From the NCBI GenBank assembly GCA_035260485.1, contig DATFVC010000070.1:1-64000 (forward strand): 64,000 bases of DNA. Direction: 5' to 3'. Of this stretch, positions 11,097 through 20,059 are shown piece after piece; positions within the stretch are counted from its first letter, which is position 1; each line of letters begins with the position of its first letter. The position numbers and the translations under genes are program-made. Origin of the DNA: VRUE01 sp035260485. Its GTDB lineage: Bacteria; Actinomycetota; Thermoleophilia; Solirubrobacterales; 70-9. Under the pieces are notes generated by a model that saw only the letters and a list, made by a program, of their open reading frames with translations, ran no database searches and had not been told where the DNA came from.

Positions 11097-12395
11097 GCTG
11101 TGCCGGTCATCCGCGCTCTGACGGCCGATCCCCTCGTACTCGAAGCCAGTCGAGATCAATGCCTTCGGATCGAGGAAGTTTCGCCCGTCGATCAGCAGCG
11201 GACGCGCCATCCGAGTCGCCGCCTCGGTCCAGTCGAGCTCGGCGAACTCGGGCCACTCGGTAACCAGCACCGCCGCGTCGGCCCTGTCGAGCGCCTCCAG
11301 CGCGGAATCGCGCAGCTCGACCCCCCCGAGCAGGTCCCGCGCCGCCCCGGCGGCGACCGGGTCGTAGGCGACCACGTCGGCCCCTTCGCCCTGAAGCCGT
11401 GCCGCTAGCACCAGGCTCGACGCCTCACGCATGTCATCCGTATGCGGCTTGAAAGCGAGACCGAGCAGCGCAACCCGCTTTCCGACCAGCGAGCCGAGAT
11501 GGCCGAGCAGCTTCTGCACCACCCGCCGCTTCTGCAGCTCGTTCACCTCGATCACCGCGTTGAGCAGCTGGAAGTGGTAGCCGGTGTTGCCGGCCAGCAT
11601 CTTGAGCGCGCTGACATCCTTCGGAAAGCAGGAGCCCCCGTAGCCGATCCCGGCCCGCAGGAAAGATGGGCCGATGCGCTGGTCGAGACCCATGCCCCGG
11701 GCGACCTCACCGACATCGGCGCCGACCTCCTCGCAAACGTTGGCGATCTCGTTGACGAAGGAGATCTTGGTCGCCAGGAAGGCATTGGAGGCGAGCTTGA
11801 TCATCTCGGCGCTGGAGACATCGGTGCGGACGATCTCGCCGCCCAGCGGCTCATACAGCGCGGCGACCGCGTCGCCGGCCGCCTCGTCGGCCGGATCGGC
11901 GCCGATCACGACCCGATCGGGGTGCATGAAATCCGCAACCGCGGAGCCCTCCTTGAGGAACTCTGGACAGGAGACGTAGGCGACATCGGGAAGGTCGCGG
12001 CGGATCGTCTCGCCGGTGCCAGCCGGCACGGTGCTCTTCATGATCAGCATGTGGTCGCCGTCGGCGCGCAGCTCCTCGACCACGGAGCGGACCCGCGAGA
12101 GGTCGGCGTCGCCGGAACGGGTCGGCGGCGTGTCGACGCAGACGAAGAGGAGGCGCGCGGAGCCCAGCAGCTCGCCCATATCGGTGGTGAAGGTGAGGCG
12201 CTCGGAGTTTCGAGACAGCAGGTCGCTGAGGCCCGGCTCGTGGATCGTCAACTCGCCACGCGAAAGGGAATCGACCTTCTCGGCGAGGATGTCCCGCGCC
12301 ACCACCCGGTGCCCCAGCTCGGCGAAGCAGGCCGCGGTGACCAGGCCGACCCAACCCACCCCGATCACGCCGATCGGCTCTCTGCTCTCCGTCAT
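11055..12395 (-). CDS. ugd: UDP-glucose 6-dehydrogenase family protein
   Basis: The protein oxidises a UDP-hexose C6 alcohol to the acid using two NAD+, normally UDP-glucose to UDP-glucuronate. The NAD-binding motif is GVIGVGWVGLVTAACF at the N-terminus. The catalytic Cys is in GIGYGGSCFPKDVSAL, and the C-terminal domain has LGLAFKPHTDDMREAS and a GRNFLDP strand. UDP-ManNAc dehydrogenases share this layout, so the substrate is not certain. Of its 446 residues the last 20 or so (ending SRAEHAP) are encoded by hairpin repeat DNA and lie beyond the family end at EYEGIGR. Its ATG overlaps the LCP gene stop by 4 bp. Confidence 0.92.
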   Translation of the reverse strand: MTESREPIGVIGVGWVGLVTAACFAELGHRVVARDILAEKVDSLSRGELTIHEPGLSDLLSRNSERLTFTTDMGELLGSARLLFVCVDTPPTRSGDADLSRVRSVVEELRADGDHMLIMKSTVPAGTGETIRRDLPDVAYVSCPEFLKEGSAVADFMHPDRVVIGADPADEAAGDAVAALYEPLGGEIVRTDVSSAEMIKLASNAFLATKISFVNEIANVCEEVGADVGEVARGMGLDQRIGPSFLRAGIGYGGSCFPKDVSALKMLAGNTGYHFQLLNAVIEVNELQKRRVVQKLLGHLGSLVGKRVALLGLAFKPHTDDMREASSLVLAARLQGEGADVVAYDPVAAGAARDLLGGVELRDSALEALDRADAAVLVTEWPEFAELDWTEAATRMARPLLIDGRNFLDPKALISTGFEYEGIGRQSADDRHSSASVARSRAEHAP

Positions 12396-14014
12396 CGTGG
12401 CGCCTTCCTCGGCATCTTGTTCGGGATTATCGCCTGCGCCGAGCGCGCCATGCCGACCATCTGATCGTTGGTCAGCACCTGCAGGAGGCTGTTCGAGATC
12501 CAGTACACGTTGTCACCGCGGCGCCAGGCGATCATCTTGACGCGATCGCCGTCGACGTAGATGTCGTAGTCGCGGCCCCGGATCGTCTTGGTCAGGCTCG
12601 GGTTTGAGAGGATCGGCGGGTCGGTCCAGCCGCGGATCCCCTGCACGCCGAAGTAGTGGACCCCGTCGGGGAGTTCCATATCCAGCGTCATCCGGTAAGC
12701 CAGGTGGCGCTTGCCGGCGGTGTCCTTGAAGTGGTACACCCGCGGATCCTGCACGTGGTAGTAGGAGGAGCTTTCGACGTAGGACGCCCCCGAGGGCAGT
12801 CGCGCGGGGTAGAAGACGGGGAAGCCGTGGCCCACCTTGCGCGCCACCGACTTCGCCTCCAGCTCACCGGCTTCGCCGGCGGGGATCAGACCATCGCTGC
12901 CAGGTGGCTTCGGCGCCGCCAGGTGGGGCTTCGGATTGCTCTTGTGCCGAGTCTTCTTCTTATGCTTCTTCGCCTTCGAGCTCCCCGTGGAGCCCTGCCC
13001 TTCATCGAGAGATCCGCGCGGGCCGCCACTGGCTTCTATGCCCAAGAACTTGTTGACGGCCCCCTGAATCGCCGTCGGCGTGGCGTAAACAAAGCTCGGG
13101 CCGAGTTCGGCCGGGAAGTGGACCTCCTTGATCGCCGCGTTGCGCGAGGCGATGAACAGCTTCAGCACCTGCAGCATCGTCTCCGTGTCGCTGATGTCGG
13201 AGGTCGTGTATTTGGTGAAGATGTCGATCAGTTCGTTGCGGCCGAGGACCAACTGGTCGATCGGAACCCGCTGACGAGCGGCGCTGAGGAAATCCTGCTG
13301 CCGCGCGGCGCGGACCAGGTCGGTATCGGTGTGGCGGTAGCGCACGTACTGCAGCGCCTTTTTCCCGCAGAGGAGCTGGTATCCCGGTTGGATGTTGATT
13401 TCGGAATATTCTTCTGAGGGCGGCACGCCGACGTTCGAGTGGTAGTAGCGGCGATCGACGTCGACGTAGACGCAGTCGATCGCGTCGACGGCGCGGACGA
13501 AGCCGAGATAGTCGACGTTGACGACGTGATTGATCGGCAGGCCGGTCAGTTCCTTCACGACTTGCAGGGTCAGCTTGGGCCCGCCAAAGGTGTAGGCGGC
13601 GTTGAACTTTTCGGTGCCGTAGCCGGGAATTTCGACCTTGAGGTCGCGGGGAATCGACATCAGCGCGATCGCGTTCTTGTCGGGATCGAGCCGCAGCAGC
13701 AGCGTCGTATCCGAGCGGCCGGGATCTTCGGGTTCGCTGGCCCGCTTGTCGGAGCCGATGATGAGGATGTTCTCCGGTTCGCCGCCGTGCGTCTGGGCGA
13801 GGATGCGCTCGACTTTGCTCTGAAGCTTGTTGTTGTGGGAAAGCGCGTCGGCGATGCTGCCGATGTAGAGGAGGATGCTGGTTGAGGTCGCCGCCGCGGT
13901 GACGGCGATGATCACAACCGAGGCGAGGGTGAAGCGCCACCAGTAGCGCTTTCGCTTCGGTGGCGGCTCGTGGTCGCCCGAGGGCGGCGGTTTCTTGAAG
14001 GGCTGCTCAACCAT
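12392..14014 (-). CDS. LytR-CpsA-Psr (LCP) family cell-wall glycopolymer ligase
   Basis: LCP enzymes move glycopolymers from undecaprenyl carriers to peptidoglycan outside the membrane. The 540-residue protein has a basic cytoplasmic start (KPPPSGDHEPPPKRKRYWW) and one transmembrane helix at about residues 27-51. The LCP domain covers about residues 80-270, with ILIIGSDKR, RSDTTLLLRLDP and SIPRDLKVEIPGYG, which carry the Arg and Asp residues that bind the lipid pyrophosphate. A K-rich linker leads to a 180-residue C-terminal domain of unknown function. It overlaps ugd by 4 bp, which ties UDP-sugar oxidation to wall glycan attachment. Confidence 0.9.
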   Translation of the reverse strand: MVEQPFKKPPPSGDHEPPPKRKRYWWRFTLASVVIIAVTAAATSTSILLYIGSIADALSHNNKLQSKVERILAQTHGGEPENILIIGSDKRASEPEDPGRSDTTLLLRLDPDKNAIALMSIPRDLKVEIPGYGTEKFNAAYTFGGPKLTLQVVKELTGLPINHVVNVDYLGFVRAVDAIDCVYVDVDRRYYHSNVGVPPSEEYSEINIQPGYQLLCGKKALQYVRYRHTDTDLVRAARQQDFLSAARQRVPIDQLVLGRNELIDIFTKYTTSDISDTETMLQVLKLFIASRNAAIKEVHFPAELGPSFVYATPTAIQGAVNKFLGIEASGGPRGSLDEGQGSTGSSKAKKHKKKTRHKSNPKPHLAAPKPPGSDGLIPAGEAGELEAKSVARKVGHGFPVFYPARLPSGASYVESSSYYHVQDPRVYHFKDTAGKRHLAYRMTLDMELPDGVHYFGVQGIRGWTDPPILSNPSLTKTIRGRDYDIYVDGDRVKMIAWRRGDNVYWISNSLLQVLTNDQMVGMARSAQAIIPNKMPRKAPR

Positions 14015-14023
14015 CGGTTCCGC

Positions 14024-15112
14024 TCAACCCGGGAGTCGATCCGGGATCGCTTGCAGGAATCCCTCGAGCGCCTGTCGGTATGCCACCAAAGAGGGGATCG
14101 AGACCCACTCCGCGGGGCCGTGATGACCTTCGCCAACCGGGCCGAACTCGACCGCCGGCACCCCCACCCGCAGGAAGGAGACGGCATCGGAGGCGCCGTC
14201 CCGGCCGACGCTCATCGGCTCCCCGTCGTGGTGCGCCGAGGCCGCCTCGCGCAGGCCGAGCACGAAGGGCGAGTTGCGGTCGACGACCGCCGGAGGTCGA
14301 GTGAACAAAGCGGTCACCTCGACGTCGGGAAGACCGCGAACCTGCTCGAGCACGGTCTCGGGGTCCTGGTCGGGGAGGTAGCGGATGTCGACGTCGATCG
14401 CGCATCGGTCGGGCACCTTGTTGAGCGCGTCGCCACCCAGGATCCTGCCGAGGTTGATCGAGGGGCGGTCGAACAGCTCCGAGCTGTGCCGGGCAAACGG
14501 TAGCGACTCGATACTGCGGAAGACGTCGTGCGCCTTCAGCACCGCGTTGTCACCGAGCCAGGGCGTCGCGCCGTGAGCGGCGACGCCGCTGACCTCCAGC
14601 CGCAGCGCCAGCACCCCCTTTGCCTCAACCCCGATCTGCAGATCGGTGGGCTCACCGGTGATCGCAAAGTCCCCGATGAAACCGCTGTCGACCAGGTGGT
14701 CGCTGCCCCGGTCGGCCTCCTCCTCGGACTCCTCATCGCCGACGATGCCAAGCCGCACCCGCACCCTCTCCTGCTCGCGCATCGCGGCGATCGTCATCAG
14801 CATCGCCGCCAGGGCGCCCTTCATGTCGTAGGCGCCACGGCCGTAGAGCCGCTCGCCGTCGAGCCGTGGGTCGAACTGGCCCGGGCGCCCCGGCACCACG
14901 TCCAGGTGCCCATGCAGAACGACGGTCGGCACATCCTCCGGGCCAACTTCGGCCCGCAGCACCGGCAGCCCGCGCACCTCGTCGGTGGCGACCGCGATCC
15001 CTCGCGCTTCCAGCCAGCCCTCGACGAAGCCAGCTGCTTCGAGCACCCCATCCGCCTCGGAAGTGTCGTATCCGATCAGCCGCGTAGCAAGTGCAACCAG
15101 CTCCTCGCTCAT
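14024..15112 (-). CDS. M20 family metallopeptidase (ArgE/DapE/ACY1-like)
   Basis: This predicted di-zinc amidohydrolase has 362 residues. The metal-binding motifs are VLHGHLDVVPG (His and Asp), GRGAYDMKGALAAM (bridging Asp) and GDEESEEEADRG (general-base Glu and ligand). The dimerisation domain follows, from GVEAKGVLALRLEVSGVAAHG onwards. The exact substrate, whether acetylornithine, succinyl-diaminopimelate or a dipeptide, cannot be decided. ATG 15112 is chosen because an upstream in-frame start would read through the inverted repeat at 15133-15281. The LCP gene lies 9 bp downstream. Confidence 0.85.
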   Translation of the reverse strand: MSEELVALATRLIGYDTSEADGVLEAAGFVEGWLEARGIAVATDEVRGLPVLRAEVGPEDVPTVVLHGHLDVVPGRPGQFDPRLDGERLYGRGAYDMKGALAAMLMTIAAMREQERVRVRLGIVGDEESEEEADRGSDHLVDSGFIGDFAITGEPTDLQIGVEAKGVLALRLEVSGVAAHGATPWLGDNAVLKAHDVFRSIESLPFARHSSELFDRPSINLGRILGGDALNKVPDRCAIDVDIRYLPDQDPETVLEQVRGLPDVEVTALFTRPPAVVDRNSPFVLGLREAASAHHDGEPMSVGRDGASDAVSFLRVGVPAVEFGPVGEGHHGPAEWVSIPSLVAYRQALEGFLQAIPDRLPG

Positions 15113-15132
15113 CCGCCGAAGCCTCTCAGGAC

Positions 15133-15281
15133 GAGAGGGGTCGGTGCCTCTCTGCGGCAATGTCGCGAAGCGGCGATATGCAATCTGTCTCCCGTGCGGG
15201 CGAAGCCCGCGCACAAACATCGGGAGCGGAGGCCGAAGGCCGAGCGACCCAAATTGCCGCAGAGAGGCACCGACTCCTCTC
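15133..15281. repeat. Long inverted repeat C between atpC and the M20 peptidase gene
   Basis: Arms of 29 bp (15133-15161 and 15253-15281) pair with one mismatch. They start GAGAGGGGTCGGTGCC and end GGCACCGACTCCTCTC. The 91-bp interior holds further short palindromes, such as GCGGGCGAAGCCCGC near 15196. The right arm ends 3 bp from the atpC stop. It could act as an operon-end terminator or processing structure, but there is no U-tract. Confidence 0.75.
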
Positions 15282-15283
15282 GC

Positions 15284-15697
15284 TCAGCCTTGGGCAATCG
15301 CGAGAAACGCTTCGGCCCGGTCACGGTCTTTCCGCGCCCGGGTCTGCTCGCCGCTCTTGTCCTCGGCGTCGGCCAAGCGCTGTTCGGCGTCGGCGAGCTG
15401 CTCTTTGAGCACGCCGGCGTCGAGGTCCTCGGGCGCGATCGCCTCCTCGAGCAGCAGCCGGGCGTGATTACCGAACACTTGCAGCCAGCCGTGCGCCTGC
15501 GCGAAGCGGCGCGTCTCCGACTCGCCGGTGTAGAGGCGCAGCTCGGTCGGCCGCAGCGCCGCCAGCAGCGGCGCGTGGTTGGCGAGGATGCCGATTTCGC
15601 CGATCGCAGTTCGGGTCGAGACCTGGCTCACCTCACCGCTGAAGACCCCCCCCTCAGGGGTGAGGACCTCGACCTCGAATTTGCGCTCGCCGGCCAA
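15284..15697 (-). CDS. atpC: F1Fo ATP synthase subunit epsilon
   Basis: The epsilon subunit forms part of the central stalk and can inhibit ATP hydrolysis. The 137-residue product has the N-terminal beta sandwich (FEVEVLTPEGGVFSGEV, then EIGILANHAPLLAALRP). An alanine- and charge-rich two-helix C-terminal domain follows. It is the last gene of the atp operon, 9 bp after atpD. The next gene downstream is separated by a long inverted repeat, which probably marks the operon end. Confidence 0.95.
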   Translation of the reverse strand: MAGERKFEVEVLTPEGGVFSGEVSQVSTRTAIGEIGILANHAPLLAALRPTELRLYTGESETRRFAQAHGWLQVFGNHARLLLEEAIAPEDLDAGVLKEQLADAEQRLADAEDKSGEQTRARKDRDRAEAFLAIAQG

Positions 15698-15706
15698 GCT
15701 GGCTTC

Positions 15707-17137
15707 CTAGGCCGCCGCAGCCGCGCTGGCGTTCTCGGTGACCTGGTCGATCGAGCCCTGCATGTAGAAGGCGCCCTCCGAGAGGTCATCGTGCTCGCCG
15801 TCGAGGATCTCGCGGAAACCGCGCACGGTCTCGGCGACGGGCACGAACTCGCCGCTGCGCCCGGTGAACTGCTCGGCGACGAAGAACGGCTGTGAGAGGA
15901 AACGCTCGATCTTGCGCGCTCGCGAAACCGTCTGCTTGTCCTCGTCGGAGAGCTCGTCGATGCCGAGGATCGCGATGATGTCCTGCAGCTCCTTGTAGCG
16001 CTGCAGCACCTCCTGTACCTCGGTCGCGGTGCGGTAGTGCTCCTCGCCGACCACGTCGGGCTTGAGGATCGTCGAGGTCGAGTCGAGCGGGTCGACCGCC
16101 GGGTAGATCCCTTTCTCGGAGATCGCCCGCGAGAGCGTGGTGGTCGCGTTGAGGTGGGCGAAGACCGAGGCGGGCGCCGGGTCGGTGAGGTCGTCGGCGG
16201 GGACGTAGACCGCCTGCACCGAGGTCACCGAGCCCCGGTCGGTCGAGGTGATCCGCTCCTGCAGTTCGCCCATCTCGGTCTCCAGGGTCGGCTGATAGCC
16301 GACCGCGGAGGGCATCCGGCCGAGCAGCGCCGAGACCTCGGAGCCCGCCTGGACGAAACGGAAGATGTTGTCGATGAACAAGAGCACGTCCTGACCGCCT
16401 TGCTCGCGGAAGTATTCGGCCATCGTCAGCCCCGAGAGGGCGACCCGCAGGCGGGCGCCGGGCGGCTCGTTCATCTGACCGAAGACAAGCATCGTCTTCT
16501 CGATCACGCCCGACTCTTTCATCTCGAGCCAGAGGTCATTCCCCTCGCGCGAGCGCTCGCCGACCCCGCAGAAGGCGGAGAGGCCTTCGTGCTCCTCGCC
16601 GATGCTGCGGATCAGCTCCTGAATCAGCACAGTCTTGCCGACCCCGGCGCCGCCGAACAGCCCCACCTTGCCGCCCTTCGCGTACGGCGCCAGCAGATCG
16701 ATCACCTTGATCCCCGTCTCGAGGATCTCCTGGGTCGGGGCGAGTTCCGAAGCTTCTGGAGCGGGGCGATGAATCGGCCAGCGCTCACCGGCCTCGATCG
16801 GCTCACCCTGGTCGATCGGCTCGCCGAGCAGATTGAAGATGCGGCCAAGCGTCGCATCGCCGACCGGAACAGAGATTGGACCGCCGGTGTCGATCACCTT
16901 GTCGCCGCGCTGCAGACCATCGGTGGCGTCCATCGCCACCGTGCGCACCCGGTCGTCGCCGAGGTGCTGCTGGACCTCGCAGACCAGCTCCATCGCCTCG
17001 CGGTCCTCGTCGCCGGCCATCTCGATCTTCACCGCCGAGTAGATCCCCGGCAGCTTGTCCGGGAAGACGGCGTCGACAACCACGCCGGTCACCTGCTCGA
17101 CTCGTCCCACATTCGTTCCGTTGTTGCTCTCAGCCAT
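15707..17137 (-). CDS. atpD: F1Fo ATP synthase subunit beta
   Basis: This is the catalytic F1 subunit of 476 residues. The P-loop reads GLFGGAGVGKTVLIQEL, and the catalytic Glu lies in the GVGERSREGNDLW segment. ALSGLTMAEYFREQGGQDVL and the LLFIDNIFRF Walker B strand follow. The start is ATG 17137, giving MAESNNGTNVGRVEQVTG, with an AAAAGGAA-type ribosome site just upstream. A longer in-frame reading would run back into the atpG region and has no beta-subunit homology. Confidence 0.97.
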   Translation of the reverse strand: MAESNNGTNVGRVEQVTGVVVDAVFPDKLPGIYSAVKIEMAGDEDREAMELVCEVQQHLGDDRVRTVAMDATDGLQRGDKVIDTGGPISVPVGDATLGRIFNLLGEPIDQGEPIEAGERWPIHRPAPEASELAPTQEILETGIKVIDLLAPYAKGGKVGLFGGAGVGKTVLIQELIRSIGEEHEGLSAFCGVGERSREGNDLWLEMKESGVIEKTMLVFGQMNEPPGARLRVALSGLTMAEYFREQGGQDVLLFIDNIFRFVQAGSEVSALLGRMPSAVGYQPTLETEMGELQERITSTDRGSVTSVQAVYVPADDLTDPAPASVFAHLNATTTLSRAISEKGIYPAVDPLDSTSTILKPDVVGEEHYRTATEVQEVLQRYKELQDIIAILGIDELSDEDKQTVSRARKIERFLSQPFFVAEQFTGRSGEFVPVAETVRGFREILDGEHDDLSEGAFYMQGSIDQVTENASAAAAA

Positions 17138-17169
17138 TGGTTCCTTTTCTGACTTTCTATTTGAAGTCT

Positions 17170-18090
17170 CTAGCCGAGCGCCTCGGCGCCGGCGACTACC
17201 TCGAGGATCTCCTGCGTGATCTCCGCCTGCCTGGCCCGGTTCATCTCCAGGGTGAGATCGTCCATCATCGTCTCCGCGTTCTCGGCCGCGTTGCGCATCG
17301 CGGTCATCCGCGCTCCAAGCTCTGAGGCGGCGGACTCGAGCAGCGCCCGGTAGACCGAGATGTTCACGTACTCCGGGATGAGCTGCGCAAGCAGCAGCTC
17401 GGCTTCGGGCTCGTACTCCCACAGCGCCTGGCCGTGGGCCTTCTCGATCTCGGTCTCCTCGGCGTCGACTTCCTCCTCGAGGACGCCCTCGCCGGTCACC
17501 TCGGCCTGCTGTAACGGCAGCAGCGTCTGCCGCCAGACGTGCTGGGTCAGCGGCGAGACGTAGCGGTTGTAGACGAGCTCGACCCGGTCGAGTTCCTCGT
17601 CGACGTAGCGCGCGGTCAGCTCCTCGCCGATCTCGCGCGCGTTGGCGAAGCCGGGCCGGTCGGTGAAGCCGGTGTAGGAGGTGCGGACCTCCTGCTTGCG
17701 GAAGGTGAGGGCAGAGACGCCCTTGCGCCCAACCGCGGAGAAGGCCGTCTCGGTCCCCTGCTCGCGCAGCTCGTCGCGCAGCCGCAGGCCATCCCGGATC
17801 ACGTTGGTGTTGAAGGCGCCGGCCAGACCACGGTCGCCGGTGATCAGCACCACGCCGACCCGCTTGACGTCCTCGCGCTCGACCAGCACCGGCACGCGCG
17901 GCACTCCGCCCGCCTGCTCGGCGGCACGGCGGGTCAATTTCCGCATCCCCTGCGCATAAGGCCGCAACTGCTCAATCCGCTGCTCAGCCCGGCGCAACCG
18001 CGCCGCCGCAACCATCTCCATAGCCCGCGTGATCTTGTTGATGTTCTTGATCGAAGCGATGCGGTTCTTGACGTCCTTCTGACTAGCCAT
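17170..18090 (-). CDS. atpG: F1Fo ATP synthase subunit gamma
   Basis: The rotor shaft of F1, 306 residues. The N-terminal helix reads DVKNRIASIKNINKITRAME and the C-terminal helix contains RMTAMRNAAENAETMMDD, the two conserved antiparallel coiled-coil strands. LITGDRGLAGAFNTNV is the diagnostic central motif. An acidic insert (EEEVDAEETEIEKAHG, about residues 205-225) is longer than in E. coli but is common in Actinobacteria. Upstream, the usual short atpA-atpG spacer is replaced by 315 bp holding two large palindromes. Confidence 0.96.
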   Translation of the reverse strand: MASQKDVKNRIASIKNINKITRAMEMVAAARLRRAEQRIEQLRPYAQGMRKLTRRAAEQAGGVPRVPVLVEREDVKRVGVVLITGDRGLAGAFNTNVIRDGLRLRDELREQGTETAFSAVGRKGVSALTFRKQEVRTSYTGFTDRPGFANAREIGEELTARYVDEELDRVELVYNRYVSPLTQHVWRQTLLPLQQAEVTGEGVLEEEVDAEETEIEKAHGQALWEYEPEAELLLAQLIPEYVNISVYRALLESAASELGARMTAMRNAAENAETMMDDLTLEMNRARQAEITQEILEVVAGAEALG

Positions 18091-18109
18091 TCCTACTCCC
18101 AGCCATGGG

Positions 18110-18228
18110 GAGAGGCCGGGGTGTCCCGGCCGGGCGCTGGGTTTTTCGCCAGTCGCGCCTGCCGCTCGCGTCTAGCCGGCAGGGCGAAAAACAGGACGCC
18201 GCGCTCGGCCGGGACACCCCGGCCTCTC
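18110..18228. repeat. Palindrome family A, copy 1
   Basis: The outer arms are a perfect 23-bp inverted repeat at 18110-18132 and 18206-18228 (GAGAGGCCGGGGTGTCCC and its complement). Inside are the conserved family cores: CGCTGGGTTTTTCGCC at 18135-18150 and GGCGAAAAACAGGACGCC at 18183-18200. The centre carries a GCCTGCC/GGCAGGG hairpin. Confidence 0.8.
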
Positions 18229-18267
18229 TATCGCAGCGCGAAAAACCCAGCACGGACTGTCCTGCGA

Positions 18268-18391
18268 AGAGAGCTGCGGGGGTTCCCCTCCCGATCGCGG
18301 CGTCCTGGTTTTCGCAGCGCAGGCTCGACAAGAGACACCCGCCGCAAGGCGAAAACCCCAGCGTTCGGGAGGGGAACCCCCGTGGCTCTCT
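18268..18391. repeat. Palindrome family A, copy 2
   Basis: The outer arms GAGAGCTGCGGGGGTTCC... (18269-18294) and ...GGAACCCCCGTGGCTCTC (18365-18390) pair with two mismatches. The inner cores are in opposite order to copy 1: GGCGTCCTGGTTTTCGC at 18299, then GGCGAAAACCCCAGCG at 18348. The arm sequence differs from copy 1 yet is self-complementary. Confidence 0.75.
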
Positions 18392-18405
18392 CCCCGCCCG
18401 ACAGG

Positions 18406-20040
18406 TCATGCGGGAGCTGCCTCTTTCTCAGCCTCAGCTTCCGCGGTGCGGCTGGGTTTCTCCCGCTCCTCAGTGGACTTGATCCGGTCGGACTCGCCAG
18501 CCTCGATCGGATCGCCGTGCTCGTCGAAGTCGGCGCCGAAATCGTCGACGAAATCGCGGATCGCCGCCGCCAGCTCCTCCTCGTCGGCCTCCTCGAGCTT
18601 GCCGGTCTCGGCGATCCGATCGAGCAGCTCGGGCTTCTCCGAGCGCAGCCGGATCTTCAGGTCGCGCAGGAACTCGCCAACCCGCTCGGTCTTGATCCGG
18701 TCGAGGAAGCCACCGGTGCCGGAGTAGATCGCGGCGACCTGGTCGGCCATCTCGAGCGGCTCGCGCTCTTTCTGTTTGAGCATCTCGACCAGCCGTTCGC
18801 CACGGTTCAGCGTTTTCTGCGTCTCCGCGTCGAGCTCGGAGCCGAACTGGGCGAACGCCTCGAGATCGCGGTACTGGGAGAGGTCGAGGCGCAGTTTGCC
18901 GGCGACCTTCTTCATCGCCTTGGTCTGGGCGTTGCCGCCCACCCGCGAGACCGAGATGCCGACGTTGATCGCCGGTCGCACGCCTGAGTTGAAGAGGTCG
19001 GACTCGAGGAAGATCTGACCGTCGGTGATCGAGATCACGTTGGTCGGGATGTAGGCGGAGACGTCGCTTGCCTGCGTCTCGATGATCGGCAGCGCGGTCA
19101 GCGAGCCGCCGCCGAGCTCGTCGTTCAGCTTCACCGCCCGCTCCAGCAGCCGCGAGTGCAGGTAGAAGACGTCGCCGGGGTAAGCCTCGCGACCTGGGGG
19201 TCGCCGCAGAAGCAGGGACATCTGGCGGTAGGCATAGGCGTGCTTGGTGAGGTCGTCGTAGACGCAGAGCGCCGCTTTGCCGTTGTAGAGGAAGTGCTCG
19301 CCCATCGCGCAGCCGGCGTAGGGGGCGATGAACTTGATCGGCGCCGCCTCGTCGGCGGGAGCGGCGACGATGATCGTGTTCTCCATCGCGCCGTTCTCCT
19401 CCAGCACCTCCTTCAGCTGGACGACGGTCGACATCCGCTGCCCGATCGCGACGTAGATGCAGACCATGTCCTTGTCGCGGTTGTTGATGATCGTGTCGAT
19501 CGCGATCGCCGTCTTGCCGGTTTGGCGGTCGCCGATGATCAGCTCCCGCTGGCCGCGCCCGATCGGGATCATCCCGTCAATCGACATCAGCCCGGTCTGC
19601 ACCGGTTCGGTCACCGGCTGGCGCTGGACGACGCCGGGCGCTTTGAACTCAGCCGGGCGGGTTTGCGTGGTCGCGATCTCGCCCTTGTCGTCGAGCGGGC
19701 GGCCGAGGGGATCGACCAGGCGCCCCAACAGCTCGTCCCCGACGGGGATCCGCAGCAGATGAGACGTGCGCTTGACCGTGTCGCCCTCGACGATCTTGTC
19801 CCACTCGCCGAAGAGCACGGCGCCGACGTTGTCCTCCTCCAGGTTGAGGGCGAGGCCGGTGACGCCGTGCGGCAGCTCGAGCATCTCGAGCGCCATGCAG
19901 TTGTCGAGGCCGTGGATGCGGGCGATCCCGTCGGCGACGGAGAGCACCGTGCCCACCTCAGAGAGGTCGGCGCTGCCGGTGTCCAGTCCCTCGATCCGCT
20001 CACGCAGGATCGATGCGATCTCGTCGGGCTTGATTTCCAT
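18406..20040 (-). CDS. atpA: F1Fo ATP synthase subunit alpha
   Basis: The non-catalytic nucleotide-binding F1 subunit, 544 residues. The P-loop is IIGDRQTGKTAIAID, with GQRMSTVVQLKEVLEENGAM and the ISVSRVGGNAQTKAMKK Arg-containing strand downstream. The N-terminus MEIKPDEIASILRERIEG is the segment that contacts the delta subunit. The C-terminus is extended by about 40 residues beyond the usual end into an acidic, alanine-rich tail (TAEAEAEKEAAPA). It begins 19 bp after atpH. Confidence 0.97.
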   Translation of the reverse strand: MEIKPDEIASILRERIEGLDTGSADLSEVGTVLSVADGIARIHGLDNCMALEMLELPHGVTGLALNLEEDNVGAVLFGEWDKIVEGDTVKRTSHLLRIPVGDELLGRLVDPLGRPLDDKGEIATTQTRPAEFKAPGVVQRQPVTEPVQTGLMSIDGMIPIGRGQRELIIGDRQTGKTAIAIDTIINNRDKDMVCIYVAIGQRMSTVVQLKEVLEENGAMENTIIVAAPADEAAPIKFIAPYAGCAMGEHFLYNGKAALCVYDDLTKHAYAYRQMSLLLRRPPGREAYPGDVFYLHSRLLERAVKLNDELGGGSLTALPIIETQASDVSAYIPTNVISITDGQIFLESDLFNSGVRPAINVGISVSRVGGNAQTKAMKKVAGKLRLDLSQYRDLEAFAQFGSELDAETQKTLNRGERLVEMLKQKEREPLEMADQVAAIYSGTGGFLDRIKTERVGEFLRDLKIRLRSEKPELLDRIAETGKLEEADEEELAAAIRDFVDDFGADFDEHGDPIEAGESDRIKSTEEREKPSRTAEAEAEKEAAPA

Positions 20041-20059
20041 AGGGGTGCTCTATGCCTCC

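Larger units (their letters stand above)
18091..18405. other. 315-bp gene-free atpA-atpG spacer
   Basis: No credible reading frame is present here. The stretch is almost entirely filled by two family A palindromes, back to back at 18110-18228 and 18268-18391. Between them is a single extra core (GCGAAAAACCCAGCACGG near 18237). Most bacteria have fewer than 60 bp here. Transcription must cross these structures to express atpG, atpD and atpC, unless a promoter lies inside. Confidence 0.8.

Noticed and set aside
15707..17422. Longer atpD starting at 17422
   Set aside because: The added 95 residues are out-of-frame atpG sequence with low complexity; MAESNNGTNV at 17137 has a ribosome site and the family N-terminus.
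18091..18405. Rho-independent terminator inside the atp operon
   Set aside because: Stems are strong, but no T-tract follows the outer arms, and ending here would abolish atpG, atpD and atpC. Described as repeats instead.
18105..18482. 125-residue plus-strand frame in the atpA-atpG gap
   Set aside because: It is a translation of the palindromes; similar frames (GEKQDAA, KTQRP motifs) appear at every family A copy, so it reflects the repeat, not a gene.
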